A program made the translations under genes and the position numbers. DNA of 64,000 bases from Bacteroidales bacterium (GTDB lineage: Bacteria; Bacteroidota; Bacteroidia; Bacteroidales; UBA1402). Shown one piece after another: positions 59,821-64,000 of the stretch. The notes under the pieces are model-generated. The model made no database searches. It worked only from the letters and a program-made list of their open reading frames with translations, and was not told the DNA's origin. The stretch covers positions 1-64,000 of the forward strand of contig JAFODP010000003.1 in the NCBI GenBank assembly GCA_017380635.1, read 5' to 3'. The stretch's first letter is position 1; the number at the start of each line of letters is the position of its first letter.

Positions 59821-62295
59821 ATGAGTCGCTTAAAGAATTTCAAGAATTTGATTCTTAGTGTCTTGGCCCTTTCTCTGTCGGGTGTTTTTTCGTCTTGTCA
59901 ACATCAGATGAAAGAATATTACGAAGAACCGGAATGGCTTAAAGGCAGTATCTACGAAATTTTGCAGGAAAGGGGCGAGTACGATCTGTTTTTGCAAGGT
60001 GTTGATACCTGTCAGTATACGGCTTTGCTGAAAGGTCGCAGTATTCTCACGGTGATGGCGCCTACAGATTCTTCGCTTTCCGCTTATTTGCAGAAACATT
60101 ACGGTTGTGCCGATTGGTCGTTGGTGCCTGCCGACGAGGTGAAGAAGCTCATCGGTTTCCATGTTTTGTATTACGCTCTCGACCAAAGCAAGTTGAGCAA
60201 TTTCCGTCCCAAGGAAGGTGATGGTGCTACGCCCGAAGAACTGGAAAAGAATGCCGGATTGTACTACAAATTCCGCACGCGTAGCCAGGATGCTCCCGAA
60301 AAACTGACGGTAAATCGTTGGCTGAATGGCGAAGTAATCGATACAACTGCCAAGGAAGTGGATGTGTATCATTTGGAACGCTTTATTCCGGTGTTCTCTT
60401 CACAGATGTTCCAGACAAAACTTATCGATGCCAAGAGCAACTACGAGTATTTCTTCCCCGAAAGCGAATGGCGCAGTGGCAATGTTTTCAATGTGTGCGA
60501 TGCGGTGGTGGATGAAATGGAAGTGATTGCCAAAAATGGTTATATCTATTTCGTAGACCGCGTTATCGAGCCTCTGGAAACCATTCATAAAGAGCTGAAA
60601 AGCAACGAAGAATATAGCATGTATCTGAGCTTCTTCGATAAATATGCCTATTACGCACAAGAAGAAAACCTGACCAATCTTTATGGCGGCGGAACTACCT
60701 CTTACTGGGAATGTCTGTACGAAAAGGCTTCTGGTAAATTTACCTTGCCCAATATCGCCCAGGAATGGCCGGTGAGCGATTATAGCCAGATGTCTACTTT
60801 GTCTTACACTTCGAATACTTTGTTTGCGCCTACCAATGCGGCTTTCAACGAGTTCTATGATTCTTATTGGGGTGTGGACGGAACGGGCTATCCATCGCAG
60901 GTGAGCTACGATTCGGTTTCTGCCGATGCTATTGCTTATCTGTTGAGTAACTCTTTCTACGAAGGTTCTTTGGTTTTCCCCGACGAAATTGAACGAGGCG
61001 ATATCATCAATGCTTTTACCAAAACGCCTATCATGTTCGATTTGAACGATGTACCCGAAGAAAACCGTAAGATGTGTGTGAATGGCGCTTTGTATGGCTT
61101 GAATAAAATTACGCCTCCTGCCGTGTTCGGTACGGTGACGGGTCCGGCTTACCAATACAAACGCTACAGCACTTTCTTGAAGATGCTTACCACTTCGGGT
61201 ATGGAAAATACGCTTACTTCCGATGCGGTGAGCTACATCATGCTTTATCCCAACAACGATCAGTTGGCTGCCAACTTCATTTGGTACGATGCTGCCAGCG
61301 ACAAAATTAAAAATGGTGTGGTGGGCGATGCGACTCAGCCAAACTTGGGCTCTGCCGACCAGACGAAATATGTCAATGCGCACATTATCAGTGTAGAAAA
61401 CAAACGTCCTTTGGCTTCCAACGGCGATATCCAAGTGATGCGTACGCTTTCTCCTGATTACAAGCTTTATTGGTACATGAATGCAGAGGGTAAGATTACC
61501 AACAGTTTCAAGTACAACGAGTTGATTCAGTATGCCGGTCATAATACCATTACCAAGGATTCTATTTATACCGATATTCAGGAACTGACTTTCCGCGACG
61601 AATCTTGGGTGAATGGCTATTGTTATGAATACGATACGCAAAACAGTTCATTCCTTTTGCAGGGCTCTAATGCCAACGGCTTGATTCAGAATTTTGTGCC
61701 TTTCATGTGGTTGCATCGTAACGACGAAGGAACGCTCTTCCAAGGCTTTATCAAGGTGCTCGGATTGGCCAACCTTATCGACGAAGAATCCATGACCATG
61801 AACTATATGACCGAAAACTGCTTGATGCTGATTCCTACCACCGATGCCATCAAATCGGCTATTGTGGCTGGCGAGTTTCCGCACTTGAGCGTTCCGCAAG
61901 GTACTTTGGCCGATGATCCCGCTTTCTGGGATTTGGTGATGGCTCCCGCCGACGAAACGCCTGCACAAGACAGCTTGCAGCATTATATGTTGTCTTATTT
62001 CTTGCCCGAAAGTATGTCTCCCGCTTTGGATTATCCCTATTACAAATGGGGCATCGATATCGAAGCCGATGGTGGTTATGCTTCCATCGCTGATATTTCC
62101 GGAGAAATGGCTGCTCTTGTTTATGTAAATATCTACGATAAAGGAAATGATGGTTTGACAGCCAAGGTGCAGGGTATGGACAAAGAAGTGCCTTTCTACG
62201 GCGCTTACGATTATCTGCCTTTCGTTTTCGATGATGGCTGTGTGCATTTCCTCGATGGAATTTTCGAAGATAAATGGCCTCACGATATTCAATAA
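59821..62295 (+). CDS. Fasciclin (FAS1) repeat lipoprotein
   Basis: 824 residues. A signal LSLSGVFSSC puts the lipidated cysteine near 26. FAS1 motifs recur: TVMAPTDSSLSAYL (about residue 77), TLFAPTNAAFNEFY (about 337), and weaker later copies, so three to four repeats fill the protein. In Bacteroidota polysaccharide loci FAS1 lipoproteins are sometimes encoded beside SusC/SusD pairs and are thought to be surface glycan-binding or complex-assembly factors. It starts the unit, with susC 19 bp downstream. It has none of the tetratricopeptide pattern of SusD. Confidence 0.85.
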   Translation: MSRLKNFKNLILSVLALSLSGVFSSCQHQMKEYYEEPEWLKGSIYEILQERGEYDLFLQGVDTCQYTALLKGRSILTVMAPTDSSLSAYLQKHYGCADWSLVPADEVKKLIGFHVLYYALDQSKLSNFRPKEGDGATPEELEKNAGLYYKFRTRSQDAPEKLTVNRWLNGEVIDTTAKEVDVYHLERFIPVFSSQMFQTKLIDAKSNYEYFFPESEWRSGNVFNVCDAVVDEMEVIAKNGYIYFVDRVIEPLETIHKELKSNEEYSMYLSFFDKYAYYAQEENLTNLYGGGTTSYWECLYEKASGKFTLPNIAQEWPVSDYSQMSTLSYTSNTLFAPTNAAFNEFYDSYWGVDGTGYPSQVSYDSVSADAIAYLLSNSFYEGSLVFPDEIERGDIINAFTKTPIMFDLNDVPEENRKMCVNGALYGLNKITPPAVFGTVTGPAYQYKRYSTFLKMLTTSGMENTLTSDAVSYIMLYPNNDQLAANFIWYDAASDKIKNGVVGDATQPNLGSADQTKYVNAHIISVENKRPLASNGDIQVMRTLSPDYKLYWYMNAEGKITNSFKYNELIQYAGHNTITKDSIYTDIQELTFRDESWVNGYCYEYDTQNSSFLLQGSNANGLIQNFVPFMWLHRNDEGTLFQGFIKVLGLANLIDEESMTMNYMTENCLMLIPTTDAIKSAIVAGEFPHLSVPQGTLADDPAFWDLVMAPADETPAQDSLQHYMLSYFLPESMSPALDYPYYKWGIDIEADGGYASIADISGEMAALVYVNIYDKGNDGLTAKVQGMDKEVPFYGAYDYLPFVFDDGCVHFLDGIFEDKWPHDIQ

Positions 62296-62314
62296 CACTT
62301 AAACACGCAAAAAG

Positions 62315-64000
62315 ATGAAAATGACTAAGAAACTTTCTATGATGCTGTTGATGGTGTTAATGACTATCGCAGCTTATGCGCAAGGAAGCGTGCTGACGGG
62401 TACGGTTTACGAAATATTCGACGGCAGACAAGAACCTTGTATGGGTGTGAACGTGGCAGTGGTGAATGCGCAAAACCGTTTGGTGACCGGTGTTACCACC
62501 GATATCAACGGTCAGTATGCCATTCGTATGCCGGCCGGCGAAAATTTCACCTTGCTTTATTCGTTCATCGGTTTGGTGCCGCAACGTATTGCTTACACCG
62601 GACAGAAAACCCAGGATGTGGTGATGAAGGAAGATGCCAAGGCGCTTGGCGAAGTGGTGATTGCTCAGGAACGTACGCATCGCTCGGAATTGGGTGTGTC
62701 GGAACGTGCCTTTACCGGTTCGAGCCAGCGTATCTCTATGGACGAAGTGATGGAATCTTTGCCGGTGAACTCGGTAGAAGAAGCTCTTCAGGGTCAGTTG
62801 GCCGGTGTGGATATTCTTACTAGCGGTGACCCCGGTGCCAAAGGTTCTATCCGTATTCGTGGTACGGCTACGCTCAACTCCAATGCCGATCCGCTTATCA
62901 TCATCAACGGTGTGCCTTACAACACCGATATCGACGACGACTTCAACTTTGCCACGGCCAGTACCGAAGACTTTGCCGATATGTTGGCCTTGAACCCCAA
63001 CGATATCGAAAACATCGAAGTATTAAAAGATGCTGCTTCTACGGCTATTTACGGTACCAAAGGTGCCAACGGTGTGTTGCTCATTACCACCAAGCGCGGT
63101 GCCAAGGGTAAACCTCAATTCGTGTTCAGCCATAAATCTACTTTGAAGATGGAGCCGGAATCCATTCCGATGTTGACGGGCGACGAATACACGGCCTTTA
63201 TGCAGGACGCTATTTGGAACACGGCCAATGCCCGTGGTTTGGATGCTTCGGGCGATTTGCTCAATATGTTGTTCAGCGAAAAATCGTATGCCATCGGCTA
63301 TCAGCCCGACTGGAGCTATTTTGACGAATACAACACCAACACCGATTGGTTGGGCGCCATCCGCAAGAACGCTTACTCTACCGACAACAACTTCTCTATG
63401 AGTGGTGGTGGCGACCGTGCAACTTATCGTTTCTCTTTGGGTTGGACCATGGAAGACGGTACCACCCGCAACAACGACATGCAGCGTCTTACCTCCAGCT
63501 TGCGCATTGGTTACAACTTCTCCGATCGTATGAACGTGAACGCCGAATTTACCTATTCGGATACGAACAACGATCAGACATATTTGTCAACCTCGGCCCT
63601 GCGTTCGGAAGCGCAACGCAAGATGCCCAACAAGTCGCCCTATTATATCAACGACGAAACCAAAGAACCTACCGATATTTATTTCACCTATCAGGACGAA
63701 AATGAATTTCAGGGTGCTTTCAATGGTAGCAAGAACTTCCATCCCATCGCCATGGTGGACGAAAGTTTCAACAATACCAACACCAAGGAAGAAAAAATCA
63801 CCATCAGTCCTACTTATACCATCCTTTGGAACGAAAACCAACAACCTATTTTGCGTTACCAGGGTTATGTGTCTATGAAGTTTAAGACGGTGAAATCGCG
63901 TAAGTTTCTGCCTCAGGAAGCTACCGGTGTGAATATCGAAAACGAGAACTCCAACTACAGCTACGATGGTTACACCAACAACTTCTCTTTGCAGTCGGAA
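62315..64000 (+). CDS. SusC/RagA-family TonB-dependent outer membrane receptor (3' end outside window)
   Basis: 562 residues visible, frame open at the window end. Signal peptide (MLLMVLMTIAAYAQ). A carboxypeptidase-regulatory-like domain (about residues 25-105; LTGTVYEIFDG, TDINGQYAI) precedes the plug (SLPVNSVEEALQGQLAGVDI; IRIRGTATLNSNADPLIIIN; VLKDAASTAIYGTKGANGVL). The beta barrel begins near 235. SusC receptors import oligosaccharides through the outer membrane together with a SusD lid, which is expected just downstream. The pectin-degrading neighbours suggest pectic oligomers as cargo. A second ATG at 62321 is possible. Confidence 0.95.
   Translation, partial: MKMTKKLSMMLLMVLMTIAAYAQGSVLTGTVYEIFDGRQEPCMGVNVAVVNAQNRLVTGVTTDINGQYAIRMPAGENFTLLYSFIGLVPQRIAYTGQKTQDVVMKEDAKALGEVVIAQERTHRSELGVSERAFTGSSQRISMDEVMESLPVNSVEEALQGQLAGVDILTSGDPGAKGSIRIRGTATLNSNADPLIIINGVPYNTDIDDDFNFATASTEDFADMLALNPNDIENIEVLKDAASTAIYGTKGANGVLLITTKRGAKGKPQFVFSHKSTLKMEPESIPMLTGDEYTAFMQDAIWNTANARGLDASGDLLNMLFSEKSYAIGYQPDWSYFDEYNTNTDWLGAIRKNAYSTDNNFSMSGGGDRATYRFSLGWTMEDGTTRNNDMQRLTSSLRIGYNFSDRMNVNAEFTYSDTNNDQTYLSTSALRSEAQRKMPNKSPYYINDETKEPTDIYFTYQDENEFQGAFNGSKNFHPIAMVDESFNNTNTKEEKITISPTYTILWNENQQPILRYQGYVSMKFKTVKSRKFLPQEATGVNIENENSNYSYDGYTNNFSLQSE

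Noticed and set aside
59821-62295. Considered as SusD because it precedes susC
   Set aside because: It shows fasciclin motifs (APTDSSLSAYL, APTNAAFNEFY) and no SusD tetratricopeptide features; SusD normally follows susC.

Overview
The window comes from a member of the phylum Bacteroidota, most likely a Prevotella-like Bacteroidales. Supporting features are: promoters of the TTTG / about 20 bp / TAnnTTTG type ahead of many genes; a SusC-type TonB-dependent receptor; many secreted carbohydrate-active enzymes, some with type IX secretion-like C-terminal tails; membrane-anchored one-component regulators; a FeoA-FeoB fusion; and AddAB-like recombination proteins. No rRNA, tRNA, insertion sequence or CRISPR array was recognised.

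Layout. (1) Positions 1-11.6 kb are accessory and visibly AT-rich. They hold the 3' end of a type I restriction gene hsdR, a broken GIY-YIG-type remnant, a GHKL ATPase fused to a PD-(D/E)XK nuclease-like domain, and a Schlafen/AlbA-type ATP-binding protein carrying an 11-bp tandem repeat in its coding sequence. A compact integrated element of about 4.6 kb follows (integrase, Xis-like HTH, rolling-circle-type Rep, membrane protein, lipoprotein), bracketed by 20-bp near-identical repeats, and then a HipB/HipA pair. (2) 11.6-17.2 kb is an RND efflux operon on the minus strand. (3) 17.4-22.4 kb is a small pectin/hemicellulose operon (pectate lyase-pectin methylesterase fusion plus a GH43-like lipoprotein). 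(4) 22.6-32.2 kb is a threonine operon (thrA, apgM-like, thrC) running on into membrane and phospholipid genes and a TPR regulator. (5) 32.2-33.9 kb carries two unknown lipoproteins. (6) 33.9-36.6 kb is ferrous iron uptake (feoAB plus a Cys-rich partner). (7) 36.6-44.4 kb is a secreted protein followed by addB- and addA-like genes. (8) 44.5-47.4 kb has ilvE, trmB and mrp. (9) 47.4-64 kb is a pectin utilisation locus: a propeller/AraC membrane regulator, three PL1 pectate lyases, a DUF1593-GH105 fusion, a second DUF1593 lipoprotein, a fasciclin-domain lipoprotein and a SusC receptor cut by the window end.

How the parts fit. The pectin genes would demethylate homogalacturonan (CE8), cleave it (PL1), hydrolyse unsaturated products (GH105) and import oligomers (SusC). 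Control is presumably by the neighbouring propeller/AraC protein. The accessory end is a defence and mobile-element patch.

The least expected signals are: an out-of-frame 11-bp repeat tract inside the AlbA gene (possible phase switch); a switch-like arrangement of three mutually complementary segments in the leader of the element's lipoprotein; a large palindromic structure near the element's rep gene; a GHKL-nuclease fusion sitting where another defence gene was truncated; and an intrinsic terminator embedded in the cysteine-motif codons of the convergent Feo partner gene.
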